Below are positions 28,201 through 37,063 of a stretch of 64,000 nt of DNA, piece by piece. The DNA comes from Rhizobium sp. ICMP 5592 (GTDB lineage: Bacteria; Pseudomonadota; Alphaproteobacteria; Rhizobiales; Rhizobiaceae), in assembly GCF_009498525.1 (NCBI RefSeq), contig NZ_QSNT01000002.1, forward strand, positions 1,302,001 through 1,366,000, in the 5' to 3' direction. The notes under the pieces were generated by a model that saw only the letters and a program-made list of their open reading frames with translations, was not told where the DNA came from and did not search any database. Every line of letters begins with the position of its first letter. Positions within the stretch are counted from its first letter, which is position 1. The position numbers and the translations under genes are program-made.

Positions 28201-28736
28201 CCCGGCACGAAGACGTCGAGAATACCGCCGCGCACGGCATATTCACCGACTTCGCGCACGGTCGCGACGCGGTCGAAGCCGTTGCGCTCCAGGCGGCCGG
28301 CGATGTCGTCCATGCGGACCTGGTTGCCGGGCCGGGCCGAGAAAGCAAGGCTCTCGATCACATCCTGCGGCGCCACCTTTTGCAGCATGGCGTTGACCGT
28401 CACCAATACGATGGCCGCATGCGGCTTGCGATGGTAGGCGATCAGTCCGCTCAGGGCTGCGAGACGGCGCGCTGAGGTATCGGAACTGGGCGACACGCGG
28501 TCATAGGGAAGGCAGTCCCAGGCGGGCAGCGTCAGAACAGGAATTTCGGGCGCGAGGAAGCCGAGCATCTGCTCGACATCGGCCATGTGCTGGCCGTCGG
28601 ACATGACATAGGCGACCGGCTCGCCGGTTCGTGCCAGTTCGGCCAGCAGGAAAGGCTCCATGCCCGCCGGAACATGGCCAACCGTCAGCGGCTCTCTCGC
28701 CGCGAGCATTTTCTTCGCGTCGAACCCTGGGATCAT
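25236..28736 (-). CDS. mfd: transcription-repair coupling factor
   Basis: A 1166-residue Mfd translocase, which removes RNA polymerase stalled at lesions and recruits UvrA. In order: the UvrB-homology region (about residues 1-340), the RNA polymerase-interaction domain around 490-560 (HAEHGIGRFVGL), the RecG-like motor with Walker A GDVGFGKTE near 650 and box DEEQHF near 750, and the C-terminal autoinhibitory domain. Its ATG overlaps the stop of sdhE in ATGA, so translation is coupled. UvrA in the same window is its direct partner. Complete and normal in length. Confidence 0.98.
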   Translation of the reverse strand: MIPGFDAKKMLAAREPLTVGHVPAGMEPFLLAELARTGEPVAYVMSDGQHMADVEQMLGFLAPEIPVLTLPAWDCLPYDRVSPSSDTSARRLAALSGLIAYHRKPHAAIVLVTVNAMLQKVAPQDVIESLAFSARPGNQVRMDDIAGRLERNGFDRVATVREVGEYAVRGGILDVFVPGTEEPVRLDFFGDTLESIRSFDPASQRTTGQVRSLDLNPMSEVTLTPDTISRFRKNYLSSFGAATRDDALYVAVSEGRRYAGMEHWLPLFYEKLETVFDYLRGFRLVTDHTVREAAEERSKLVFDYYDARLNSGQPAKSQMSQGTPYKPVTPGQLYLDGGTFGKALDAFNAIRISPFNEHEGEARRVINIDARQGPRWARSATENADAERVNVFDSVVKHIAERRAAGDKVLISAWTEGSLDRLLQVLAEHGLARVKTIEAFKDLATLAKGEAAAAVLSLEAGFEVGDLIVIGEQDILGDRMVRRSKRRKRAADFISEVAGLDEGSIVVHAEHGIGRFVGLRTIEAAGAPHACLELQYADEAKLFLPVENIDLLSRYGGEGTEAQLDKLGGGAWQMRKAKLKKRLLDMAGALIRIAAERLTRHAPVLSTPDGLYDEFAARFPYDETEDQMNAIEAVRDDLGAGRPMDRLVCGDVGFGKTEVALRAAFVAAMNGAQVAVVVPTTLLARQHFKTFTERFRGLPIRIQQASRLVGAKELALTKKEVSEGKTDIVVGTHALLGAGIQFANLGLLVIDEEQHFGVKHKERLKELKSDVHVLTLSATPIPRTLQLAMTGVRELSLITTPPVDRMAVRTFISPFDSLVIRETLMREHYRGGQSFYVCPRLADLADIHAFLQSDVPELKVAVAHGQMPAGELEDIMNAFYEGRYDVLLSTTIVESGLDVPTANTLIVHRADMFGLAQLYQLRGRVGRSKVRAFALFTLPVNKVLTTMAERRLKVLQSLDTLGAGFQLASHDLDIRGAGNLLGEEQSGHIKEVGFELYQQMLEEAVAEVKGVDEIQDTGWSPQISVGTPVMIPDAYVPDLHLRMALYRRLGEITEIKEIDGFGAEMIDRFGPMPVEVQHLLKIVYIKSLCRVANVEKLDAGPKGVVVQFRNKEFPNPANLVGYIAKQGTMAKIRPDHSVFLTRDLPTPEKRLQGAAVVMTQLAELAK

Positions 28737-29047
28737 CTGGTTATCCCAAGCCTTTCCGCGACCTCTTCAAAATCTGGCTTGTAGGCGGCCACACGCTTGA
28801 AAAGCGGCGTCTGCAAATACTCCGGCACCGGCAGCGTTCCGAGGATCCACCGGACGAGATCATTGTCTTCCTCGTCCATGATGCGCTCGAATTCATCGAG
28901 GTCGGCTTCGCTAAGCCCCGGCAATTCGTTGTCGGCGAACTGGCCGAAAACGAGATCCATCTCGCGCAGGCCACGGTGCCAGCAGCGAAACAGAATGCGA
29001 CGGCGGCGGGGATCGAGATCGGCACTGCTGAGTGTCAGCCCAGTCAT
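28733..29047 (-). CDS. sdhE: succinate dehydrogenase assembly factor 2 family (SdhE)
   Basis: A 104-residue SdhE/DUF339 protein that assists covalent flavinylation of succinate dehydrogenase SdhA. The hallmark R-G-L-R-E-M-D segment (in CWHRGLREMDLVFGQF, residues 22-37) contains the conserved RGxxE motif. ATG at 29047 is preferred over GTG at 29050. Its stop codon overlaps the mfd start by four bases (28733-28736), so sdhE and mfd form one coupled unit although their functions are unrelated. Divergent from recG. Confidence 0.92.
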   Translation of the reverse strand: MTGLTLSSADLDPRRRRILFRCWHRGLREMDLVFGQFADNELPGLSEADLDEFERIMDEEDNDLVRWILGTLPVPEYLQTPLFKRVAAYKPDFEEVAERLGITR

Positions 29048-29220
29048 CACAAAAACCTTTATGTTGATGCGTCTCTATAAAACCAGCCTTGGAAGGTGGG
29101 AACCGGTTTTTCGGAAAAAAGCGCCTGACGTGCAATTTTCCGGGGAGTGTGTGCCTCGCGGAAGCCTCCGTGGCCGTCAGCTCTTGCCAAGCCTACCCTC
29201 CCCGTCGCATTTTGCCGGCC

Positions 29221-31326
29221 ATGCGTCCCGCCATTCTCGACCCGCTGTTTGCATCCATTTCCTCGCTGCCCGGCGTCGGGCCGAAGGTTGCCGAGCTGCT
29301 GGTGAAGCTGCTCGACCGGGAAACCATCGATGATTGCCGTGTCATCGACCTGCTCTTCCACGCGCCACACTCCATTATCGACCGGCGGGAACAGCCGGGC
29401 ATTGCGCGGGCGCCGCAGGGCGCGATCGTCACCATCACTGGCCGCGTCGACCGCCATCAGCCGCCGCCGAACCCGCGCAGCAACGTGCCCTATCGCGTCT
29501 TCCTACATGACGAGACGGGAGAACTCGGCCTGGTGTTCTTCCGTGGCAAGGCGCAATGGCTGGAAAAGCAACTGCCGATCGACGAGACGGTCACCGTCAG
29601 CGGCAAGGTCGACTGGTTCAATGGCCGCCCGTCGATGGTGCATCCCGACTATATCATGCGCGAAAGCGAAGCGCAGAACCTGCCGCTGGTCGAACCGGTC
29701 TATCCGCTCACCGGGGGGCTCGCGCTGAAATTCCTGCGCAAGACCATCGAGGCGGCGCTGGCACGCATGCCGCAACTGCCGGAATGGGACGACCAAGCGC
29801 TGGCGCAGAAGCAGGGTTTCCCTTCGATATCCGACAGCTTCCACATGCTGCATGCGCCACGCGACGCCGCCGATCTCGATCCTCAGGCGCCAGCCCGTCG
29901 CAGGCTTGCCTATGATGAATTCCTGGCAGGGCAATTGTCGTTGTCGCTGGTGCGTCAACGGCTGCGCAAAGTTGCCGGTCAGCCCGTGCATCCGACTGGA
30001 ACAATCAGCGGCAAGATATTGGAATCCCTTCCTTTCTCTCTGACGAACAGCCAAACGGCAGCCATTGCCGATATCCTCAAGGATATGGCGGGTACCGAGC
30101 GCATGCTGCGGCTGCTGCAGGGCGATGTCGGCGCGGGAAAGACACTGGTCGCGCTGATGGCGATTGCGGCCGTTATCGAAAGCGGTGGCCAAGCGGTGCT
30201 GATGGCACCGACCGAAATCCTGGCGCGACAGCACTATGCGACCATCGCGAAATTCGCCGCCAACGCCAATCTCTCCGTCGAAGTGCTGACTGGCCGCACC
30301 AAGGGCCGCGAGCGCGATGCTATCCTTGAGCGCATCGCCTCGGGCGAAGCGCAGATCGTCATCGGCACGCATGCGCTGTTCCAGGAGAGCGTCAGCTATG
30401 CCAACCTGATGCTGGCCGTCGTCGACGAGCAGCATCGCTTCGGCGTCCATCAGCGCCTGCGGCTGACGGCGAAGGGTATCTCGCCGCATATGCTGGTCAT
30501 GACCGCGACGCCGATCCCACGCACGCTGGTGCTCGCCGCCTTCGGCGACATGGATGTCTCCAAGCTCACCGAGAAACCGGCCGGCCGCAAACCGATCCAG
30601 ACGATCACCATCCCGACCGAACGCACCGGAGAGATCGTATCCCGGCTGAAGAGTGCGATATCTGAAGGCAAAAAAGCCTATTGGATTTGCCCACTTGTGG
30701 AGGAAACCGAAGAATCCGATTTAATGTCGGTCGAGGAGCGGCATGGAACGCTCGTCAAGGCGCTTGGCCCCGGCATAGGCCTGATCCACGGCCGTATGAG
30801 CGGGCCGGAGAAGGACGCCGTGATGATGGCCTTCAAGAGCGGTGAGATCCGCTTGCTGGTTGCCACGACGGTCGTCGAGGTCGGCGTCGACGTCCCGGAT
30901 GCGACGATCATGGTGATCGAACATGCGGAGCGTTTCGGGCTGGCGCAGCTGCACCAGCTTCGCGGCCGCGTCGGACGCGGCGACGAAGCCTCGACCTGCA
31001 TCCTGCTCTACAAAGGCCCGCTCGGCGAGACAGGCCATGCGCGGCTGTCGATCATGCGCGATACCGAGGACGGCTTCCGCATTGCCGAGGAAGATCTGAA
31101 GCTGCGCGGCGAAGGCGAGTTGCTGGGAACGCGTCAGTCCGGGACGCCGGGCTTCCGCATCGCCAGCCTCGAAGCCCATGCCGATCTCCTGGAGATCGCC
31201 CGCAAGGATGCCGCCTATCTGATCGACCGCGATCCGGACCTGACCAGTGAGCGCGGCATGGCGGTACGCACCCTGCTCTACCTCTTCCGCCGCGACGAGG
31301 CGATCCGGTTCTTGAGGGCCGGATAG
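29221..31326 (+). CDS. recG: ATP-dependent DNA helicase RecG
   Basis: A 701-residue branch-migration helicase that remodels stalled forks. An N-terminal wedge/OB domain (about residues 1-190, TITGRVDRHQPPPNPRSNVP) is followed by superfamily 2 helicase motifs: Walker A GDVGAGKT near 301, DEQH near 401, motif III TATPIPRTL near 430 and motif VI LHQLRGRVGRG near 580. The frame runs 44 codons upstream of 29221, but that part is not family-like. Divergent from sdhE-mfd, convergent with the phytase-like gene. Confidence 0.97.
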   Translation: MRPAILDPLFASISSLPGVGPKVAELLVKLLDRETIDDCRVIDLLFHAPHSIIDRREQPGIARAPQGAIVTITGRVDRHQPPPNPRSNVPYRVFLHDETGELGLVFFRGKAQWLEKQLPIDETVTVSGKVDWFNGRPSMVHPDYIMRESEAQNLPLVEPVYPLTGGLALKFLRKTIEAALARMPQLPEWDDQALAQKQGFPSISDSFHMLHAPRDAADLDPQAPARRRLAYDEFLAGQLSLSLVRQRLRKVAGQPVHPTGTISGKILESLPFSLTNSQTAAIADILKDMAGTERMLRLLQGDVGAGKTLVALMAIAAVIESGGQAVLMAPTEILARQHYATIAKFAANANLSVEVLTGRTKGRERDAILERIASGEAQIVIGTHALFQESVSYANLMLAVVDEQHRFGVHQRLRLTAKGISPHMLVMTATPIPRTLVLAAFGDMDVSKLTEKPAGRKPIQTITIPTERTGEIVSRLKSAISEGKKAYWICPLVEETEESDLMSVEERHGTLVKALGPGIGLIHGRMSGPEKDAVMMAFKSGEIRLLVATTVVEVGVDVPDATIMVIEHAERFGLAQLHQLRGRVGRGDEASTCILLYKGPLGETGHARLSIMRDTEDGFRIAEEDLKLRGEGELLGTRQSGTPGFRIASLEAHADLLEIARKDAAYLIDRDPDLTSERGMAVRTLLYLFRRDEAIRFLRAG

Positions 31327-31328
31327 CC

Positions 31329-31355
31329 GGATGGACGTGGCAAGCGCGTCCATCC
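31329..31355. terminator. hairpin between recG and the phytase-like gene
   Basis: Stem GGATGGACG / CGTCCATCC with a 9-base loop and a weak CTTTC tail, between converging genes. Confidence 0.55.
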
Positions 31356-31368
31356 CTTTCAAAGACTA

Positions 31369-32865
31369 TTACTTGGCAGACAGACCAGGGATCGTCACCT
31401 GGAACACCTGGAACATGGTGTCGACATCAGCCCCACCTTCACCCTTGTAGGCGGTGCCCACTTGGAAACCGTCCTGGGTCAGGAAGTCGTTGTCATTGGC
31501 GACGAACAGGAAGTAGTCGTCCGGCAGCTTCGGATCGAGAACGCTAACGAAAGACATGGCCTCCCACTTTTCCGACAGGTTATTGCGATCGTTCGGCGCA
31601 CCGTTGTGAAGGCCGAAACGGGCAAGGTTGGCGCTGTCGTTTATATCGATGAGCTGGCTGACCGTCGCAGGCTTCACCGAGGCATCAAGGACACCTTTCG
31701 GGGCAACCGGCGTGTCGGCATCGAATTTGCCGCCGGCGATATCGGTGGCAGCCGAGATGTCGACGACATTGATGCTGCGGTAAAGCGACTTTTCGCCTTC
31801 CATGCCGTAGCCATTGTTGCTGTCGCGTGCCAGCATCAGGAAGCTCGTCGGCGAGAGCGCCACGATTTCGCTCTGGGCGGCGACAGCCGTCTTGCCCTTG
31901 TTGTTGGTGAAGACTGGCAACGGCACGACATATTCGTGCACGAGCTTCAGATGCGCCAGATCGGCGGCATCATAGACCAGAGCGCGGGTGTTCTGCCGGG
32001 TCGAGCCGGAATCGCCGCCATCCTGGCGGGTCGCCGATTGCAACACGGCAATCAGGAACTTGCCGTCCGGCGTCATCGACATGCCTTCGAGGCCCTGGTT
32101 GTTCTGGCGACCGCTCGTCGGATCCTTGGGATCGGGTGCCTTTTCGCCGGGACCAGGATTGTTCGACGCGAAGTTCACAGCGCCGTTGCGCATCGGCAGG
32201 AGTGCTGCCGGCGGCGGCGTGGCAGACATCATGCGGCCATCGGCAGAGAAGCGATAGATATAGGGGCCGTATTCGTCGCTGATGAACATCGTGCCATCGG
32301 CCAGGCGGACAATGGCTTCGTTGTCGAGCGAAATCTTGCCGTTCGGTGCTTCCGGCAGCAAGGGCATGCCATCTTCCGGCCGGCGGCTGCCCCCCGAAGG
32401 ATCGAGGCCTGTGGTGTCGGCGCCCTTATTGTCCGTCAGCAGCATGGTGTCGGCGAGCTTGGCGGCCACGCCCGATTGCTCCTTGCCGGCCGGCGGTGTT
32501 GCGCCCGGCGCGACCGGTGTCAGCTGAACATCGATAGTGTTGAGACGTGGACGATAATCGGTAGTGCCGACGACGTTATAGCCGCGATCCGGCAGCAGCC
32601 ACAGCGAGCCCTTGTAGGAGCCATCGGCATTGCGCACCCAGCTCTTGGCGTCGATCGACATGCCCGAGCCGGAGCCGAAGGTCTCACCGAACTTGTCGCG
32701 CTGGTTAGCCGGGATACGGCCGACAGCGACGAGGCCCTTGTTGACCAGGGTAACACTGCCGACGGCAACGGAACTGTCGGCGAAGGCTGCGACCGGCATG
32801 GCGAAAACAAAAGTGGCGAGCGCTGCCGATAGCAGCGGCAAACTCATTGAACGCAAATTTCTCAC
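31369..32865 (-). CDS. exported esterase-like protein of the phytase-like family
   Basis: A 498-residue secreted protein of the family described as esterase-like activity of phytase. The start is GTG at 32865, supported by AGGAGGA 8 bases upstream; it gives a signal peptide with hydrophobic residues 7-27 and cleavage near AAFA. Family-like blocks are LPDRGYNVVGTTDYRPRL, FISDEYGPYIYRFSADGRMM and the segment GLEGMSMTPDGKFLIAVLQS, which suggest a beta-propeller. It probably hydrolyses phospho- or carboxyl-esters in the periplasm; the substrate is unknown. Confidence 0.85.
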   Translation of the reverse strand: MRNLRSMSLPLLSAALATFVFAMPVAAFADSSVAVGSVTLVNKGLVAVGRIPANQRDKFGETFGSGSGMSIDAKSWVRNADGSYKGSLWLLPDRGYNVVGTTDYRPRLNTIDVQLTPVAPGATPPAGKEQSGVAAKLADTMLLTDNKGADTTGLDPSGGSRRPEDGMPLLPEAPNGKISLDNEAIVRLADGTMFISDEYGPYIYRFSADGRMMSATPPPAALLPMRNGAVNFASNNPGPGEKAPDPKDPTSGRQNNQGLEGMSMTPDGKFLIAVLQSATRQDGGDSGSTRQNTRALVYDAADLAHLKLVHEYVVPLPVFTNNKGKTAVAAQSEIVALSPTSFLMLARDSNNGYGMEGEKSLYRSINVVDISAATDIAGGKFDADTPVAPKGVLDASVKPATVSQLIDINDSANLARFGLHNGAPNDRNNLSEKWEAMSFVSVLDPKLPDDYFLFVANDNDFLTQDGFQVGTAYKGEGGADVDTMFQVFQVTIPGLSAK

Positions 32866-33240
32866 GGCAATATCCTCCTGATGAAAGCTCTTTGTGCTGG
32901 AATGGCATTCATCTCCAGATCGGTCGAAAACCACGTCGAACGATAGTGTCCGGCCGGCTCCATTGAAGCCCGAACGTTCGACTATGAGATGTGCCCGCCT
33001 GCCCTTCCGGCAACCGGTCTAGAACGGCAATATGATAGGGACATGACAGTTCGATCGGCTGATGCGACAGGCGGCGAAATGATCGCCAGCATAAGGTTCC
33101 GTTTGGTAGCCGCGACATCTTGAGATTGAAACGGAGCCGCATTTGACATAGGTCGTTTCGTACGCTTGCTGCGAACCGAATTTGCAATGTCGTCACAACA
33201 ATTGCCGTTAACGCCATACTTTAGCGAAGGGTTTCATTCC
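32866..33240. other. 375-base divergent intergenic region
   Basis: No gene supported. The minus-strand ribosome-binding site of the phytase-like gene (AGGAGGA at about 32873-32879) and a possible plus-strand -35 TTGACA at 33143-33148 for the lipoprotein gene lie here. Short in-frame extensions of the lipoprotein gene (back to 33166) lack family features. I see no repeat or operator. Confidence 0.5.
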
Positions 33241-34179
33241 ATGAAGACGTCTGCTCTTGTCGCTACTCTTGCGATGGCATTCACCGTAATCCTGGGCCTT
33301 TCGGCCTGTGACGATCAGTCGAACTCCACTGCCGCCAGCAATCAGTCCTCGGCCGATACGGCAGCGAAATTGGCGAATAGCGCGAAATTAAACGACTATG
33401 TGCTGGCCTATAACGATCTCATCGGGGATTCCGGCCTGCTGGCGCAATATCAGGCCTATCAGAGCGCCAATATTTCGAAGAGCACGACTTCCGACAATAT
33501 TACCGAAGTCAGCAAGGGCTCGCTCGAACAATCCGCGGATAAATTGAAGACCGTGCGCGGCGCAAAGAGCGATGCAACCACGGAGCTCGATACCGCCGCC
33601 GACAAGCTGATCTCCGCGCTTGGTCAGGTCGTGCCCCGCCTTTCCGGCCTGGATGTCTACTATGCCAGCAAGGCTTATATGGAAGACAAGCTGGCGCGCG
33701 GAAAGCGCGAAGATCCCTTGATGCTGGCCGACTTCCAAGCCGCCGCCACCGCGTTGGAGGAGTTCCATCAGCAATTGCAGCAGGAGCTCGATCGCCGGGA
33801 ACAGGCCGAGCTTGCCAAGATCAAGGAACGCGGGGACATGCCGGTCTATCAGACACGGCTTGCCCTCAGCCAGGCCAGGCAACTGGTTGATCTTCTCAAT
33901 AGTTCGGAAGATCCCGGCAAGCCTGCTCTGCAGAGCCAGATAGACGCAAAGATCACCGATCTGGAAAAGACATTGGAAGATCAGCGCGCCGCGCTGGCAA
34001 AAGCCAAGCAGGAAAGCGGCAGCGGCGTCAACACGCCGCTTCTTGATGGCATCAACGACAGTTTGACCGGAATGGTCGGCGACTTCCGCCAGATCAAACA
34101 GGATCCCACGCCGGACAAATATCAACTCGTCGTCACCCGCTTCAACAGCGCGATCGAAATGTTCAATAGCGTGAGATAG
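33241..34179 (+). CDS. DUF3829-type lipoprotein
   Basis: A 312-residue predicted lipoprotein. The lipobox L-S-A-C ends at Cys23 after a clean hydrophobic signal; Asp24-Asp25 follow, which under the enterobacterial Lol rule would keep it in the inner membrane. The mature protein is long, helical and Gln/Lys/Glu-rich (roughly residues 180-290 resemble a coiled coil: FHQQLQQELDRREQAELAK). The DUF3829 family is the best fit; function unknown. The ATG at 33241 follows GAAGGG. Divergent from the phytase-like gene, convergent with DUF502. Confidence 0.82.
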   Translation: MKTSALVATLAMAFTVILGLSACDDQSNSTAASNQSSADTAAKLANSAKLNDYVLAYNDLIGDSGLLAQYQAYQSANISKSTTSDNITEVSKGSLEQSADKLKTVRGAKSDATTELDTAADKLISALGQVVPRLSGLDVYYASKAYMEDKLARGKREDPLMLADFQAAATALEEFHQQLQQELDRREQAELAKIKERGDMPVYQTRLALSQARQLVDLLNSSEDPGKPALQSQIDAKITDLEKTLEDQRAALAKAKQESGSGVNTPLLDGINDSLTGMVGDFRQIKQDPTPDKYQLVVTRFNSAIEMFNSVR

Positions 34180-34240
34180 AAGCGTTGCATCGCAGGGACT
34201 GGCCGGCACGCGAGCTACCGTTCCAACACGCGATCTCGCA

Positions 34241-34942
34241 TTAAGACAAGGATTTCATCGGAACGGGCGGCGGCAATTCCTTGGCCGCAATCAGCTTCTC
34301 GCGATATTCGGGCGAAACCAGACCGCCCGAAATCAGAAGCTTGGCCCCGTCTTCCGGGCTCATGTCGAGAAGCGTGATTTTCTCGCGCGGCACGAAGATC
34401 AGGAAACCGGCGGTCGGCACAGGGGTCGGCGGCAGGAAAACCGCCACCATATCATGCCCCATGGCATTGAATTTCGACGCGATTTCGCCTTTGGCATCAG
34501 TCGAGACGAACACCATCGACCAGAGACCGGGGCTCGGATATTCGATCAACCCGACCTTCTTGAACGACGTCCCCTGCTCCTTCAGCACGGTTTCAAATAT
34601 CTGCTTCAGGCTCTTGTAGATAGTTCGCACCAGCGGCACGCGCTGCACGATCGACTCACCGAAGCGAACGATGCTCTGGCCGATCAGGTTCTTGGCGAGG
34701 AATCCGATAATCGTAATGAAGATCATCGCGATCACCACGCCCGTGCCGGGAACGGCAAAGTTCAGATAACTCTCGGGATCGTAGCGCGCGGGAATATAGG
34801 GCCGAACCCAGCTGTCGGCCCAATGGATGACAGACCAGGTTAGCCAGAGCGTGATGGCAATCGGCGCGCAGATAATGAGGCCGGCCAGGAAATTGTTTCT
34901 GAGCCGCGTCGCCACGGACATTTTGATGGGCTTTTCCGTCAT
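34241..34942 (-). CDS. DUF502 family membrane protein
   Basis: A 233-residue membrane protein with two hydrophobic segments (residues 16-38 LAGLIICAPIAITLWLTWSV and 65-88 around GVVIAMIFITIIGFLAK), then a soluble domain with the DUF502 blocks VPLVRTIYKSLKQ, LWSMVFVSTDAKGE and FLPPTPVPTAGFLIFVP. Function unknown. DUF502 genes are often found near recG and glmS in alphaproteobacteria, as here. The open frame extends upstream to 35038 but that part is not homologous; start is the ATG at 34942. Confidence 0.87.
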   Translation of the reverse strand: MTEKPIKMSVATRLRNNFLAGLIICAPIAITLWLTWSVIHWADSWVRPYIPARYDPESYLNFAVPGTGVVIAMIFITIIGFLAKNLIGQSIVRFGESIVQRVPLVRTIYKSLKQIFETVLKEQGTSFKKVGLIEYPSPGLWSMVFVSTDAKGEIASKFNAMGHDMVAVFLPPTPVPTAGFLIFVPREKITLLDMSPEDGAKLLISGGLVSPEYREKLIAAKELPPPVPMKSLS

Positions 34943-35119
34943 TCGCCGTTCGAAAACTCCGTTCCGTCGCCAACCGCTAACCGGCAAATTCCCCCACCAC
35001 CTCCTTGATGAATCGTGCCAGAAATCGGCGCTGTGCACAACCCGGCAGCCACGCCACCGGGCCGGATATCGGCCCAGTTCACGACGACGTTATCACACGA
35101 AAATAAATGGGGCTGCGGC

Positions 35120-36946
35120 TTACTCCACCGTCACCGACTTGGCGAGATTGCGCGGCTGATCCACATCCGTCCCCATGAAGACGGCCGTGTGATAGGCGAG
35201 CAACTGGATCGGCAGCGAGAAGATCATCGGCGCGATGATTTCATCGACAACCGGCAGAACGATCGTCGCCATCGTCGGCAACGTGGAGGCAGCCGCCCCT
35301 GCCTCGTCGGTGATGAAGATGATGCGACCGCCGCGAGCCGCCACTTCCTGCATGTTGGAGACGGTTTTGTCGAAGAAGCGGTCATAGGGTGCGATGACGA
35401 TAACCGGCATGTTCTCATCGATCAGCGCGATCGGGCCATGCTTCAGCTCGCCGGCGGCGTAGCCTTCGGCGTGGATGTAGGAAATTTCCTTGAGCTTCAG
35501 CGCGCCTTCCATGGCAAGCGGAAAGCTGGTGCCGCGACCGAGATAGAGCACGTCCTTGAACTTGGAAATTTCGCGGGCGAGGCTTTCCATCTGCGGCTGG
35601 ATGATGTTCAGCACCCTTGCCATGATGCGCGGCATCTCGACAAGGTGGCGCACCATCGCGTTTTCGTCCTCGGCGCTCACCGTGCCGCGCGCAACGCCCG
35701 CGCCGATCGCCAGCGACGCCAGAACGGCAAGCTGGCAGGTGAAGGCCTTGGTCGAGGCAACGCCGATCTCCGGGCCGGCCATGATCGGAAACACCGCATC
35801 GGATTCGCGCGCGATGGTCGATTCCTTGACATTGACGATGGCGCCGATCTTCAGGCCATTGTCCTTGCAATAGCGCAGCGACGCCAGAGTATCGGCGGTT
35901 TCGCCGGACTGCGAAATGAACAGCGCCGCCTGCGAGGGCGACAGCGGCATCTCGCGATAGCGGAACTCGGAAGCGACATCGATTTCGACCGGCAGGCGCG
36001 CGTAGCGCTCGAACCAGTACTTGCCGATCAGGCCGGCGAGATAGGCCGTGCCGCAAGCCGAGATGGCAAGGCCGGATACGCCCTTGAAATCGATCGCGGA
36101 CGCATTCGGGCGCAGCCGATGACCGACGAAATCGACGTATTGGCTGAGCGCATGGGAGATCACCTCCGGCTGCTCATAGATTTCCTTTTCCATGAAGTGG
36201 CGGTGATTGCCCTTGTCGACGACATAGGCGGTTGCCTGCGATATCTGCCGGGGGCGGCTGACTTCCTTACCGTCGAAGTCGAGGATCGTGGCGCTGTTGC
36301 GCGTGATGATGGCGCAGTCGCCGTCGACGAGATAGGTTATTTCGTTGGTGAAGGGCGAAAGTGCAATGGCGTCAGAGCCAAGGAACATCTCGCCATTGCC
36401 GAAACCAACGGCGAGCGGCGGACCGGAGCGGGCCGCCATCAGCGTATCGGGGTCGCTCTGGAACATAATGGCGAGCGCATAGGCGCCGGTGACGCGGTTC
36501 AGCATCTTCAGCATCGCCGCGCGCGGATCGAGCCCTTCGCCGACATATTTCGCCAGCAGATGCGCGACAACTTCCGTGTCCGTCTGCGTGGTGAACACCT
36601 TACCCTCGGCCTTCAGTTCCTCGCGCAATTCGGAGAAGTTCTCGATGATGCCATTGTGGACGACGGCGACACCTTCGACGAAATGCGGATGAGCGTTGGT
36701 CTCGTTCGGAACGCCGTGCGTCGCCCAGCGCGTATGGGCAATGCCGGTGACGCCGGCCAATGGCTCGGCCTCAAGCCGCTTCTCCAGATTGAAGAGCTTC
36801 CCTTCGGCGCGGCGGCGATCCATCACGCCGTCATGAATGGTCGCGACACCCGCCGAATCGTAACCGCGATATTCGAGACGCCGCAAGGCATCCACCAATC
36901 GCGCCGCTACGGGCTTCGTCCCGACAATCCCAACAATGCCGCACAT
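35120..36946 (-). CDS. glmS: glutamine--fructose-6-phosphate aminotransferase (isomerising)
   Basis: Makes glucosamine-6-phosphate, the entry step to UDP-GlcNAc. 608 residues. It starts MCGIVGIVG, so Cys becomes the N-terminal nucleophile of the class II glutaminase domain (to about residue 240). Two SIS sugar-isomerase domains follow (SQSGETADTL near 345, GRGTSFPLAMEGALKLKE near 470), and the C-terminal tail QPRNLAKSVTVE is diagnostic. Ribosome-binding site GGAG. It follows glmU in the same direction with a 117-base gap; together they supply UDP-GlcNAc for peptidoglycan and LPS. No GlmS ribozyme expected or seen. Confidence 0.98.
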   Translation of the reverse strand: MCGIVGIVGTKPVAARLVDALRRLEYRGYDSAGVATIHDGVMDRRRAEGKLFNLEKRLEAEPLAGVTGIAHTRWATHGVPNETNAHPHFVEGVAVVHNGIIENFSELREELKAEGKVFTTQTDTEVVAHLLAKYVGEGLDPRAAMLKMLNRVTGAYALAIMFQSDPDTLMAARSGPPLAVGFGNGEMFLGSDAIALSPFTNEITYLVDGDCAIITRNSATILDFDGKEVSRPRQISQATAYVVDKGNHRHFMEKEIYEQPEVISHALSQYVDFVGHRLRPNASAIDFKGVSGLAISACGTAYLAGLIGKYWFERYARLPVEIDVASEFRYREMPLSPSQAALFISQSGETADTLASLRYCKDNGLKIGAIVNVKESTIARESDAVFPIMAGPEIGVASTKAFTCQLAVLASLAIGAGVARGTVSAEDENAMVRHLVEMPRIMARVLNIIQPQMESLAREISKFKDVLYLGRGTSFPLAMEGALKLKEISYIHAEGYAAGELKHGPIALIDENMPVIVIAPYDRFFDKTVSNMQEVAARGGRIIFITDEAGAAASTLPTMATIVLPVVDEIIAPMIFSLPIQLLAYHTAVFMGTDVDQPRNLAKSVTVE

Positions 36947-37063
36947 GCAATTCTCCGTCTGGCCTCAAATAAGAAGGCAAGTCCTAATGATTCTAACAGT
37001 TTTCACAATTGCCGCGATGGTCACTTTCGGTTTCCAACCGTTACGCGACCACAGGCGCAATAC

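Noticed and set aside
34827..35159. Frame ending in STVTDLARLRG
   Set aside because: This peptide is the opposite-strand reading of the conserved glmS C-terminus and is a well-known kind of spurious annotation.
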